Below are positions 22,931 through 34,898 of a stretch of 64,000 bases of DNA, one piece after another. Below the pieces are notes generated by a model. That model ran no database searches, was not told the origin of the DNA, and was given only the letters and a program-made list of their open reading frames with translations. The stretch lies in contig NC_054559.1 in the NCBI RefSeq assembly GCF_017654505.1, positions 4,286,781-4,350,780 of the forward strand, in the 5' to 3' direction. Positions within the stretch are counted from its first letter, which is position 1. Every line of letters starts with the position of its first letter. Origin of the DNA: Polyodon spathula (taxonomy: Eukaryota > Chordata > Actinopteri > Acipenseriformes > Polyodontidae). The translations under genes and the position numbers were made by a program.

Positions 22931-24893
22931 TAGTGTTGCTAACCTAGCTTGCCATTTACCATATTTACACATTTTTTTTATTGAAACGCTATATTAGAAA
23001 AATTACCTTTTTTTTTTTTTTTTTTTTTTTACTAGATTTGAACAGAAGCGATATTAGTTATTTATTGGACATGCACAATCCATCGATCTGTGAAACTATT
23101 CAAACATGAAAATTGAAAAATATGTTTATAATGATAGAAATGAAATGCTTATATATGAGATTATCTGTATAATATTTTATTATTTCAAAATAAAATACAG
23201 ACTGCAAATCTCATGACAATGTGTTTATGTATTACTTCATTTACGCATTTATTTTTCAGTGAGAGTAGTTCAGGGAAAGAATGTTGTCCTCCTACCAAAA
23301 CAAAGCCACCTGGGTATGAATCCAGGATCACCCTGCTGCAGCAGTGTTCCAGTTAGCCATCATGGGACAAGATGTTAAATGAGGAAAAACGGCTGTAAAA
23401 TGTTGTACACTGTTTAAAAAAATCGGTATATAATAGAAATTAACAAAAGAAAAAAAAACATTGTTGCAGAATTTGATGGAGCCTACTATATGCTGTGTAT
23501 ATATTGGTAGAAAAACAGTAAAAAAAATAAATGCAGAGAAACCTGACAGGTTATATACAAGTCCTTTAAAAACTGAAAGACCGCCAAGAAAAATCAGAAT
23601 TCCACAAAGCAGCAGTAACAGTTAGCAATAATTTCGTATAGTTTCATAAACTAAAACACCTGAACATCAGGAGTTAAATTCAGCTTATAGAGAAATTGTG
23701 GGAAAAAACAGGCAGAACTACTTTTATATTTGAATAACTCCCAAGTAATGATTATTATAGTTGTACTGAGTATTTAAATCTACTAGCAAATGCGTTCCAA
23801 ACTACACTGAAAGGAACATTTCCTTAAAGTACGTTATAAATTTGTTTAGGTAAGGTGGGGTCACAGGGAACCTTTTGTCTTGAATTTAGTGAACTCGTCA
23901 AGCTACAAGGCTCGATCTGTCCCTATTAATCACTAATTGATCGATCTGTGTTCACTGTTAAATAAAACCAAACTCCTACAAGTTATATTCTACTTTTGTG
24001 TGAACGTTTTGTGAGACGGGGAAGGGGCAAGTAGATTTTTAAGAAGGACAAGTAGTTTTTCTAGCATTTTGTACCTTGGACAAGAAGTTTTTTTCAAAAA
24101 ATTGCATACCCTGGAACTAACAGAAATATGTCCAATTTATTCCCTTTACTGGTAGCAAAAATCAAAAAAAGTTAATTAACCTTTACCTGAAGAAAGGAAC
24201 AGTCCAATAGGTTGACTAGTCAACTAATCTGTGCTATCCCTAACCTGCTTTAATTCTTAAACCTGGTAAAAACCAAGACAGACAGACTCTTTCCCAAATA
24301 TTTTGGTAACGATTTAAGTATTTAACTGGCACACAAACGGCCCTGAAGTTCTCTTACATGTCAATAAACAGGCAACAGACATAGGGAAATGTACTGTAAA
24401 CAGGATATTGTCATCTTTAAGCCATCTTACACCACTAATCTGGCCAGTGTTACTATTATCTATTGCCAGGCTTTGGAATATGAAACCACAACCAAACTGT
24501 ACTAAATAAACATTTTCCTTGCCAGACCATGGGAGTTTCAGAATATGGTCATTCTGTAGGTCCCAATGGCTGACAAGGAAACTATTACGGTTAAGGAAGG
24601 AGGGCACAGTGATTTTATGTACATTTCAGAGATGAGAAAAACAAGAATTCACAGAAAGGACTCAGAAAGGTCACCAAATAATGTAGTTTTAGCTACATAT
24701 ACATACACAAGAGCTTTTAAACAGTACACCAAAACCAATACTATAAAGACTATTGTTTTTGACTGCTGACAAGTTTAAATTACTTTGTTAAAGGTCCTTT
24801 CACACCAACGTAACATTTTTACTGTGCAATGCAGGCTTTCACACCGGCCGCGTAGCGAAACAGACGGGGTCTGAAATAAACTGTGTTCCTACT

Positions 24894-24897
<4 letters not shown>
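22931..24897. other. Non-coding stretch with a T-homopolymer
   Basis: A T-run lies at about 23009-23031. Frames at 24314-24607 (-) and 24566-24769 (+) have no recognisable domain. Confidence 0.45.

Positions 24898-24972
<75 letters not shown>
24898..24972. repeat. (TA)n microsatellite, about 75 bp
   Basis: Uninterrupted alternating TA. Confidence 0.97.
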
Positions 24973-24974
<2 letters not shown>

Positions 24975-27474
24975 CACTGTGTCAAATAATTGTTTTTATT
25001 ACCATGTTCAAAATGAAACGGTATATAAAAATATTCTTCAATAATAAGAACGAGACGTTTAAATTGGTTGTTTCTGAGTAGCCCATAGAGCACTGCCCCT
25101 TTAAAAATTAAAACAAACAAAAAGTCCAAACACAAAGGCAGGCACAGTGTCCAAGAAGTGTGGCGTCACAAAGACCAGAAAAAAAGACTACAAAACAGAT
25201 AAACCTCTTGTTTTATCTAGTTTGCAGGAAATAAAAAATATGATTAACAGCAGTCTGAAGTATTTTGTTTAGCAATGTTTAGTTTTAGAGACAGTGAGTA
25301 TGTATTTTCTACTTGGGTACACAGCATTGTATGAAAATAGAAATATGTAAGCATTAATTAATATTTTAAGCCCACTTTTTTGTTTCAAAAAATAAATTAA
25401 CATGTGCTGTATGTATGTATGTGAAGATCACAACCGAGAGTTTACAGTAACATCTGTTGCGTGTTCATTTACATGCTCGCTCAGCTGCCCACAGCCTGTT
25501 TGTTCAATTTGGAGACAGAGCAGTTTTTTGTTCCCCAAACACAGCTCCTCTAGCTACTGTGGTGAGGGTCTGTGACTTCAACAAACAGGCCTGGTAAACT
25601 ACCAGTATGATTTTGTAATTACTCAGCCTTTTGGCGAATGCACTAGCTGAATACACACGCTTCAGAATTACTTCTGAGAACGGACACTGCTTGTTAGGGC
25701 AGTCATAGGTGGAAATTGGGCCAAGCCTGCTTCTCTGCGTCATGCAGGCTGTACAGCGCATCCATCGACCAGGAAACAGCCGGAGATGTAACCTTAAAAA
25801 TGGGCTCTTTCCCCAAGCACATTGCCTGCTCTCCCTTGGCACAGAGCTAAGTGGAGAGGGTGCAGACACCTCTTTAACAGAGGATGGGGAAGTGCGCTGT
25901 CTTGGTGACACTGAGCGCACTGTAGAGCTGCGAGACACACGTTTCTCCAGCGTGCGCTTATAGAAATGTGCACAAACACAGTGTACAGTAATGTACAGCT
26001 GCTGCCTGACCAGGGCAGGTCAAGAAGCGAGTACTCTGGTACTGGACCAGGGATGGTACCGTAGTTGTGAACTGGTGCAGTGACTTTGCACCGAGTTGGT
26101 ACAATACCGCGATCGGTATCGGTACGGTACCGATCTATTAGGTTTGCGTTACCGCGAGAATCTGTATACCGGGATGCCCACCTGTATAAGCTTCTGGCAA
26201 ACCACACAGTCAGTACAAGTAGGAGACTGAGGGAAGTCTGCTTGTTAGAGCCCTAACAGCCTTCGTAATGGTGATGCAAGCAGTCACCAAAACGGCAACG
26301 AGATACTGTGGGAGAGACTGCAGGCAATCTCAGCCTCTGTATCTCGGTCAACACAGAGCTGCTAAGCCCTGCAGATGTGCTAGTCTTTCTGTGAAAAAAA
26401 AACTTACACAAGAAATACATTCTCACAGAAAACAGTAATAAAACAACTACAGTTCAGAAAATAATATCGTTACAAAAAACAAAAATTTTATTCTAACTCC
26501 AGTCGGGGCTTTAGCAGCCTGTGAGGAGAGCACACATCAGCCGAATCAAGACCGCTGCGGGACCTAACAAAACAGACTGTGTTAAAAAAATGTGTAATAA
26601 TAAACTAATACAACATTAATAATTATCGCATAAATGAGTGTAAAACACAAAACTAGAAAGTAATATATGCAGATAAAAGCAACAATGACTTATCTGTATA
26701 GGCTTTCTCTCTGTCATGTTCAGTTCTCTGAAAGGAAAAATTATGCTGAGATCTGTGCATGCAGTCCTCTTACGCCCTTGGGGGGCGGGCATGACTGCAT
26801 CACAAGCTCATCCCAGCAGCTTTGGTATTGAATATTCAGGTTTCTGGGTCTTGAGGAGGTAAACACCAATGAGGTAATGGTTACAGTCATACTTGAAAGG
26901 GAACAACCAGCTTTCTTAAATCATCAAAAGTTATTCATAACCCATTCCTGTTTCCACGGGGCAGATGAAATCAGGACAGACTTATTTGTGCAGTGACCTC
27001 ATCGTCACCAGCCCTCCATGTGCAGAGCAGTAAGAGGCAGAGTTAATGTACTATGTTTATTATCTCAAAGACTATTGGAACGGACAGCCTATGGAATCTA
27101 TGAGAAATATTGTATTCAGAAGAGGCTGCTTAAAACTGAAAAAAAGAACAACATTAAATGTAAATTTTATAACAGCTCCATTTCCTAGCAGCAGCAATAC
27201 CCTCAGAGGAGGGCTGAGTAATGTCTGGTAATGTCCTTCCAGTACTGTTAAATGTCCTGACCTTCAGTTCAGGACATAAAATATGCTAGGCAGGCCTTGC
27301 CAGAAAGTAAAGCCCTATCTTTGGGTTCAAACAACTACCTTTATAAAAACATCTTGAGACTGTTTTGTAAATGTAGGCCTAATCCCCCCCCCCCTCCCAC
27401 CTCCCTAGAAAAAAAGTGGAGCAAATCTCTAGGGGTCTGAATTGTGATTTGTTATTTTACCTGCCAGCAGATAC
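24973..27474. other. Mostly non-coding, with a GC-richer patch and a GGTACC-rich patch
   Basis: At 25504-25963 overlapping frames exist on both strands (144 aa minus, 84 aa plus) in a GC-richer patch, without any domain I can name. At 26040-26150 words related to GGTACCG/CGGTATCGGTACGGTACC recur, making a self-complementary patch. A C-run occurs near 27387-27399. Confidence 0.4.
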
Positions 27475-27691
27475 CATACTTGCCAACATTTGGCACTCTG
27501 TCATATAATAACAGACGTGTCCCCTCAACTCAACATGACACGACCAGCATGACAGTAAACACAGACACAATAAAGTGTTCTTTTTTTTTCTATGTGTGAA
27601 TATCGGGACTTTCTTCCTATGCATTGGGACATGGGACATTTGCTAGGAAATCAGGACTATCCCGACCATACAAGGACTGTTGGCATATATG
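27475..27691. mobile_element. Small hAT-like miniature element (candidate)
   Basis: CATACTTGCCAACA at the left pairs with TGTTGGCATATATG at the right (11 of 14 positions complementary). Flanking octamers GCAGATAC and GCAGACAT agree at six of eight positions, consistent with an old 8-bp hAT target duplication. No coding capacity. Confidence 0.45.
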
Positions 27692-28031
27692 GCAGACATT
27701 GGTTGTCGTGGTGAGGCCTGTGAGGCCTTCGAGGCCTGATTTGGTACAACAGCCTGGCTGTAGGCAAAGGAAAAATCCAAAGTGTCTCTGGTCTCCCAGA
27801 GAAGTGTTATTTGGAGTTAGGAATGATCAGACTTTACAGACAAAGATTTACAGAGACAGGCAAACTGTGTTTGACATGTTTAAAGAGAAAAGCGAGCAGC
27901 TGTATTTGGACCAAAACATCTCATGCCATCTGCTTTACTGTCGAGCTTCAAGACACATCTTACTTGCCTTCACTGCTGATAATAATCATATTAATACAAA
28001 CAAACTTATTATAGGCTCTGCCACACTGAGT
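27692..28031. other. Short non-coding spacer
   Basis: The only notable pattern is GAGGCCT repeated three times at about 27713-27738. The 137-aa frame over this region has no recognisable domain. Confidence 0.4.
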
Positions 28032-28039
28032 ACCTAGGC

Positions 28040-28223
28040 CAGGGCTTCCCAACCTCTTAAACAGTTGCAGATTTCAAGTTAGCTATAACTATAACTGCAA
28101 CTTTTTAGGAGATGATAACAATTAAAAAAGTACAATTGAGCAAATTAGTAGTTTAATTAAGAGTTAAGTAATTGGGAGCTCAATTGGAATGAAAACCATT
28201 AGACACAGGGTTGGGAACCACTG
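28040..28223. mobile_element. hAT-type miniature element (184 bp)
   Basis: CAGGGCTTCCCAACC at the left and GGTTGGGAACCACTG at the right form the inverted ends, a form common in Charlie-like hAT elements. The flanking octamers ACCTAGGC (28032-28039) and ACCTAAAC (28224-28231) match at six of eight, as expected of an 8-bp target duplication. The interior is AT-rich and non-coding. Confidence 0.75.
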
Positions 28224-31200
28224 ACCTAAACCATACATTACATGGAGACGTCAGCACCACTGACAAACCTAGAAATCATAAAATCAGACAAAATTATTAA
28301 TCAGCCTGCAAAATACGGTGGAAAATGGCCCGACTATAAAAGCACAGCCTTCATTTCAAACTGGGATTGGCTAGCTATGCCTGTAATCTAGAATCTGTCA
28401 GTTGTTTTTGCTTCAAGATTTCTGACCTATGCAGCATTTTTTTTTTCTAAATACATAAATATAATCATCATAATAGAGTCTACATCATTTTAGGCCCCAG
28501 GTAAAAAGCCATCTACTGTTCTGTCAAAGTCACAATCTATTGTTTTGATTTCAGAACACCACCCACTGCACATTCTCTTTTTAAACACAGTGTCAAGTTA
28601 TCATAAAAACACAAAGGCAGAATTAAAATGTAACACTTGATATGACATCACAGAAACCTATTCTTTTCCTTTTAATTTCTTTTTGGCCTATATATTATTT
28701 TATATTTATAATAAGCCATAGTTGTAAAACCCTAAACAGTTATGTGCAGTCAGTTCCATGTGGATTTGAGCATGGGATGAGGCTGGGTTCATTCATTGGG
28801 CTCTACCCTGTGAAGGCCTGGTTCAAATCCATCTGCCTCTAGAAGTTCACATACTTTCCTGACCTGGAAAAAGAAACAAACGTACTGTACTTGGAAATAA
28901 CACTAAACGGGGCCCCAAATCCCCTCTTTAAAACTGCCAGTTCACTGTAAATGCCTTTACAAACCTGAAGTCAACAAGTCAGGTGGGCAAAACCTACATC
29001 CGAGAGAAAAGAAAAAATGAATGAAATGAGTTTATGTGTGAAACAGGTTGCTGCAACCAGCCTTGAAACTGAGCCATAAAACAGTGGCATAAACTAAACA
29101 TAGAGGCTGTGATGTCAACACAGTCTTAAATCACCTTTGAGGGTGTCTTCGCTGCAGGGAAACAGGATAAGAGGAATGCAACCCCTGACAGCTCAACGTG
29201 GCGTAAGAACAAATCCTATTTTTCAGGCCACTGTAACAATTGCGCTTTATCTTAAGAGACACACTTCCAGAATGGCACGCAATGCTAGCGTATATATAAT
29301 TTTAAAGTCACTGCTTTTGTTGCAACAATACTGACCCCCCCATTTCAGAATCTGCATTTTTTACAGTATTTTACAGCACTCCAGAATGGATGTACAGGCA
29401 GACACCTGCCTATGTTCCCTCTATCTGATTTTCTCAATACTTGATGCTAAATAATGTTGATACAAAGTTTCACAACAATTGGCTAAGTGTTTGAAATATG
29501 TTAAACTGTGTTAAGTGTGTGAAGGGCCGGTGCTATAACTTGCCGACCAAGGGGCTTGACAGGTAACAACGACGCAAGTGGGCAGTTCGCAAAGCTCAGG
29601 CCATTACTACATTGAACTTCCAACTACATTGAACTTTGCATTAACCTGCAATACAGCCTTTTTAGAGGAAATACAGACACCAGTGCGTGCTGCTACACAA
29701 TGAAACACATCCCACCTGTCCTGCTGGTTCACTGTCTGGGGGTATAACCCTTGACTGTATATCCCAGCACTGTAGATAACGCCTATGCCTGCAGTGTCTG
29801 TTGACTTCCTACTAAGCCATTCGACAAACTGTACAGAGATTAACTCCCATGTGTTTAAGGACATGTCTTTGCACAAAAGTCATTTGAGATTATTTGGGCT
29901 CCGGGTGTACATTTTCACGTCAAACGGCAGAGTCAAACATTTCCCTCGTACTGTAGTAGCAACACAAATGAATTGCCTTTTCACACAAAGAAAGCAAGGA
30001 GATGTTAATTAAAAGGAACTTTTGACTTTAATTGCAGATTAACCATGCCAATGTCAAAAATAGAAAGCGGTGGAATCATTTGGGTTTTGTTCTCATTTTG
30101 TTTTCCAGGCTATTATCAGATGCCCCTCTTAATGAGTACAGTGGAACATAAAGTGCTGTAAAACAGCCACATCTGTAGACTAGATTACAGAACATGACCG
30201 ATGCAAAACATGAATGGACACCCAAGATCTGTATTCATCACACTACAGACCAGCTCTGAGGATATCCAAGATCCGTATTCATCACACTACAGACCATACT
30301 AAACATAATTTTTAGATCTTCAAAACTACTCAAAAATGAAACGCATTTCAAGTATGACTACCCCCACGCCCCCTACAAAAGGGGGTGTATCTCAGCAAAT
30401 CTTTATCATTGAGATTAAATAATTGACCTGACCTGTGTCTTCCAAAATATAAGCAAAATCTAAATAAGGGGATTTTCCTGGATTTTGGTTGATTTTACAC
30501 AGAATAACCCAATACTGCTTCAGCGGGAAACATGAGCATGAGATCTGCAGTTCCCATGACACATTAGCACTTTGCCTGAACCTTGGTTAATACGTGTTGG
30601 AACCACAACTGTAACGAGGCATTTTAGCACCCGAGACAGGCAATCATATTATATGGTATATTTGCTCACATTGATGAACTTACTGTTATTTCGGAATCTC
30701 TCCTTTAACATGTTTGAAGGGAACAAGACATTATTTAAAGGAATTTGTTCACACATGGTCACTGCAAGGTTATATTCCCTGCCGCTACGATTATACTCAA
30801 TCCAAGCATTTTCAGTACCAACCAATGATAATGAGTTTATTTTACGTATGGTCATTTTTTGTTAGTCAGGGCTGGAGTTTAGTTTTTGACTCCACAGTAA
30901 AAGCTAAGACAGAGATCAAACTATGTGCTTATAATAAGGATGATTAAATTGTTTTCTTTTTTTTGATCAAATTAAAACTTGATCAGCAAGTGCATGAATT
31001 TGTGGAATTTTAGCAGTGTCGCAGTAAACAATAAAGACTAGTTTGCAAAAAGAAAATTCTCCCATTTCCCTAAAGATACAAAACAATTTAGAATTTAGCA
31101 AGAGCCATGCAGGTTTGTATGTCTGTATAAGAGCTATGTCATTATCAAATAATGGTTATAATGGTTCTTTTAAAAATAGCAAATGGGGGAGGTGTGGGAG

Positions 31201-31883
31201 GGAGGGTCCTTTGTTCTGAATTTTATTCCAATAAATAAATACTGGTACCACATTTAACATATTGTAGTTCAGGATGGTGAATTTTAAGGGCTGTTTATCT
31301 ATTTGCATGTTCTTATAAGTTCATTTCTTACTTCTTGTCTCTCCTGTCGTAATGTTTTGGTTTACCTTTATTACGTAGGTGCTTACGTGTTATGAAACGT
31401 GCCTTCTTTGCATTTCATCATGTTTATAGTAATGCTGGTCCTGAAGGCTGCAGGAGCGAATAAATAACTAAGCAACGCACACCGCATGGGAAGCAAACGA
31501 CACAGACATGCAATAATAATATTGAACTGGCTACTCTATAGTGTTGATTTGTATAGAACCAGGCTCATGGTTGTTAAGACAGTTGCTAAGGAAGTGACGC
31601 ATTCCCTTTTCTAGTACAGAGTTGCATGGGATCTTCAGACTATGCTACGGGGGGCACCAACAGCAGACAAGAGAAAACAATGAGAACCACCGAACAAAAT
31701 TATTACTTGAGTGGCAATGCATTTAAATTATTTTTTTCTCAAAATATAATATCAATCTCACAAAATATAGTTCTTTTTATTTATTTAGTTTGTTTTTCAG
31801 ACAAGCGTCACAGTCAGTTTTGGGACTTACCCATGCTGAATTTTCTGTGGCACCGTTATATTTATATATAGCAGCTAGCAGTA
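28224..31883. other. Long non-coding stretch with a small tandem duplication
   Basis: A 44-bp direct duplication (CCAAGATCTGTATTCATCAC / CCAAGATCCGTATTCATCAC) lies at 30222-30296. A Tc1-end-like AAACTACTCAAAAATGAAAC is at about 30322 with no transposase nearby. A B-box-like GGTTCAAATCC sits at about 28820, but no tRNA fold is apparent around it. No open frame is convincing. Confidence 0.4.
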
Positions 31884-31908
31884 CTGTGTGTGAGTGTGTG
31901 TATATATG

Positions 31909-31940
<32 letters not shown>

Positions 31941-31960
31941 TATACATATACATACATACA

Positions 31961-31996
<36 letters not shown>

Positions 31997-32000
31997 TACA
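31884..32000. repeat. Compound TG-TA-CA-TACA microsatellite
   Basis: (TG)n passes into (TA)n, (CA)n and then TACA tetranucleotides. TG and CA arms around TA make it self-complementary. It abuts the Tc1-like element that follows. Confidence 0.95.
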
Positions 32001-33036
32001 CACTACCATTCAAAAGTTTGGGGTCACTTAGAAATGTCCTTATTTTCGAAAGAAAAGCAAATTTTTTGTCCATTAAAATAACATCAAATTGATCAGAAAT
32101 ACAGTGTAGACATTGTTAATGTTGTAAATGACTATTGTAGCTGGAAACGGCTGATTTGTAATGGAATATCTACATAGGCATACAGAGGCCCATTATCAGC
32201 AACCATCAGTCCTGTGTTCCAATGGCACGTTGTGTTTGCTAATCCAAGTTTATCATTTTAAAAGGCTAATTGGTCATTAGAAAACCATTTTGCAATTATG
32301 TTAGCACAGCTGAAAACTGTTGTGCTGATTAAAGAAGCAATAAAACTGGCCTTCTTTACACTAGTTGAGTATCTGGAGCATCAGCAATTGTGGGTTTGAT
32401 TACAGGCTCAAAATGGCCAGAAACAAAGAACTTTCTTCTGTAACTCGTCAGTCTATTCTTGTTCTGAGAGATAAAGGCTATTCCATGCGAGAAATTGCCA
32501 TGAAACTAAAGATCTCGTACAACACTGTGTACTACTCCCTTCACAGAACAGCACAAACTGGCTCTAACCAGAATAGAAGGAGGAGTGGGAGGCCACAGTG
32601 CACAACTGAGCAAGAGGACAAATACATTAGAGTGTCTAGTTTGAAAACAGACGCCTCACAGGTCCTCAACTGGCAGCTTCATTAAATAGTACCCGCAAAA
32701 CACCAGTCTCAATGTAAACAGTGAAGGGGCGACTCCAGGATGCTGGCCTTCTAGGCAGTTGCAAAGAAAAAGCCATTTCTCAGACTGGCCAATAAAAAAA
32801 AAATATTAAGATGGGCAAAAGAACACAGACACTGGACAGACGAAGATTGGAAAAAAGTGTTATGGACAGACGAATCTCAGTTTGAGGTGTTCGGATCACA
32901 AAGAAGAACATTCGTGAGTCGCAGACCAAATGAAAAGATGCTGGAGGAGTGCTTGACGCCATCTGTCAAGCATGGTGGAGGCAATGTGATGGTCTGGGGG
33001 TGCTTTGGTGGTGGTAAAGTGGGAGATTTGTACTGG
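32001..33036 (+). mobile_element. Tc1-like transposon, family C, 3'-truncated
   Basis: The left end CACTACCATTCAAAAGTTTG continues GGGTCACTTAGAAATGTCC, a terminal repeat type widespread in fish and lamprey Tc1 elements. The transposase runs on the plus strand but the homology stops near 33036, where the next transposon begins; no right-hand inverted repeat is found. The element lies directly against the preceding microsatellite, fitting insertion at TA. Confidence 0.88.
32413..33036 (+). pseudogene. Tc1-like transposase, broken and truncated (family C)
   Basis: From ATG at 32413 the protein reads MARNKELSSVTRQSILVLRD, then GYSMREIAMKLKISYNTVYY (helix-turn-helix) and a RRRSGRPQCTT hook, and runs open to 32685. 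A shift near 32660-32685 breaks it. The middle part (KKVLWTDESQFEVFGSQR, first catalytic Asp in WTDES; PSVKHGGGNVMVWGCFGG) is open at 32857-33030. The second Asp and the Glu are missing because the element ends after GDLY. Confidence 0.88.
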
Positions 33037-33238
33037 CCCCCTGTATGATTTTCTGCATTTTTGCATATTTTTGACACTGAATGTTATCAGATCTTTAACC
33101 AAAATATTATAATATTAGAAAAAAGGGACCCTGAGTGAACAAATAACACAACATTTTTATATTTATTTCATTTATTTATTAAAGAAAGTTATTCAACACC
33201 CAATGCCCCTGTGTGAAAAAGTGATCGCCCCCTTAGAC

Positions 33239-34201
33239 TCAATAACTGGTTACGCCACCTTTAGCAGCAATAACTGCAACCAAACTCTTCCTGTAGCTAT
33301 TGGTCAGTCTCTCACAGTGCCATGGAGGAATTCTGGCCCACTCCTTCATGCAGACCTTCTTCAACTCAGTGACATTTGTGGGTTTTCGAGCATAAACTGC
33401 TCATTTCAGGTCCTGCCACAACATCTCAATGGGGTTTAGGTCTGGACTTTGACTAGGCTATTCCAAAACTTTAAATTATTGGTTCTTCAGCCATTCTGAT
33501 GTAGACTTGCTTGTGTGTTTTGGATCACTGTCTTGCTGCATGACCCAGCTGTGCTTCAGCTTAAGCTAACGGATGGATCGCCTGACATTCTACTGTAGAA
33601 TTCTCTGATACAAAGCAGAATTCATGATTCCTTCAATGATACTACCACCACCATGCTTGACCGTTGGTATGAGGTTCTTACTGTGGAATGCAGTGTTTGG
33701 TTTTCGCCAGACATAACAGGGCCCATGTTGGCCAAAAAGTTCTACTTTTGACTCATCTGTCCATAGAACATTGTTCCAGAACATTTGAGGATCATCCAGG
33801 TGCTTTTTGGCAAACCTGAGATGACCATTAATATTCTTCTTAGTGAGCAGTGGTTTCTGCCTTGCCACTCTGCCGTGAATCTCATTTTTGCCCAGTGTCT
33901 TTCCGAACACTGACCTTAGCCAAGGCAAGAGAAGCCTGCAGATCCCCGGATGTTGTTCTATGGTTCTTGGTCGACTTCCTGGATGATTTTGTGCCTTGCT
34001 GTTGGAGAGATTTGTGCAGGACAGCCACTCCTGGGAAGATTCAATACTGTCCCAAACTTTCTTCATTTGGACAATATGGCTCTGACTGTGGTTTGGTGGA
34101 GCCCCAGATCCTTAGAAATGGTTTTGTAACCCGTTCCAGACTGATAGGCATCAACAACTTTTTTTCCAGAGGTATTCAGGAATTTCTTTTGATCGTGGCA
34201 T
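33239..34201 (-). pseudogene. Tc1-like transposase, broken (family B copy 1)
   Basis: The start ATG is at 34201-34199 (MPRSKEIPEYL...). A T-run frameshift follows. The block 34066-33590 carries GRVARQKPLLTKKNINGHLR and NNVLWTDESKVELFG with the first catalytic Asp. After KHGGGSI about 60 bp are deleted, fusing directly to IEGIMNSALYQRIL. Downstream, in shifted frames, MQQDSDPKH (second Asp, near 33537) and QSPDLNPIEML (Glu, near 33430) are both preserved, and the protein ends GGVTSY at 33239. All three catalytic residues exist but never in one frame. Confidence 0.85.
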
Positions 34202-34481
34202 GATGTGCCTCGAGAACTTGTGTGCTGACAACTTCATTCTGATTGTAAGGGCCAAAGTTAATCAGATTTATATTGGGCAGGGCTGGCCCAAATCAGGCCT
34301 GATAGTTAACGAAAGTATTCAAATAGCTGACCCTAATTATCCCTTTAATTGGGTTGAGTTCACTAAGTGGGCAATAACTTTTTTGCACCTGAAGATTGCA
34401 TGTTTGATTACCTTGCACACCAAACAAATGAAAGAAGCACCTAACTTTGGTGTCATTTTTTTCTCTCAGACTCCCTCTATA

Positions 34482-34850
34482 TAAGAACATAAGAAAGTTT
34501 ACATCTTGCTCGTTTGGTTGTTAGTAGCTTATTGATCCCAAAATCTCATCGAGCAGATTCTTGAAGGATCCCAGGGTGTCAGCTTCAACAACATTACTGG
34601 GGAGTTGATTCCAGACCCTCACAATTCTCTGTGCAAAAAAGTGCCTCCTATTTTCTGTTCTGAATGCCCCTTTGTCTAATCTCCATTTGTGACCCCTGGT
34701 CCTTGTTTCTTTTTTCAGGCTGAAAAAGTCCCTTGGGTCGACACTGTCAATACCTTTTAGAATTTTGAATGCTTGAATTAGGTCGCCACGTAGTCTTCTT
34801 TGTTCAAGACTGAACAGATTCAATTCTTTTAGCCTGTCTGGATATGACAT
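34482..34850 (-). mobile_element. CR1-type LINE 3' fragment inserted in the Tc1-like element
   Basis: On the minus strand it runs from the MSYPDRLKELNLFSLEQRR region to the 3' end ...CTTTCTTATGTTCTTA. It is bounded by TATA-type direct repeats (CTCTATA | ... | TATAGCAC) that fit a short target duplication. The last 109 residues of the LINE protein (34850-34521) are intact through QLPSNVVEADTLGSFKNLLD to the normal stop after GSISY, the best-preserved CR1 reading frame in the window. Confidence 0.9.
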
Positions 34851-34898
34851 ATAGCACTACAACCCACAAAAAGATCTGAACAAATTAAATGTGAAAAT

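Larger units (their letters stand above)
33037..34898 (-). mobile_element. Tc1-like transposon, family B copy 1, split by a CR1 insertion
   Basis: Compared with copy 2 at 44481-45457, the left end lacks its outermost bases (CAGTACTGTGAAAAAGTATT is absent) and begins around GATTTTCTGCATTTTTGCAT. The right-hand sequence is interrupted at CTCTATA (34481) and resumes at TATAGCACTACAACCCAC (34850); copy 2 has these joined. The final outer repeat is degraded near 34898. The transposase lies on the minus strand. The copy must predate the CR1 insertion it contains. Confidence 0.85.

Noticed and set aside
28760..28850. Possible tRNA pseudogene around GGTTCAAATCC at about 28820
   Set aside because: Only the B-box-like word is present; I could not form acceptor, D and anticodon stems from the surrounding sequence.
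31777..32092. Frames made of IYIYIY, HTHTHT and CVCVCV (also at 39479-39841, 40206-40671, 42558-42894, 53774-54035, 59502-59702)
   Set aside because: Translations of TA, CA and TG microsatellites.
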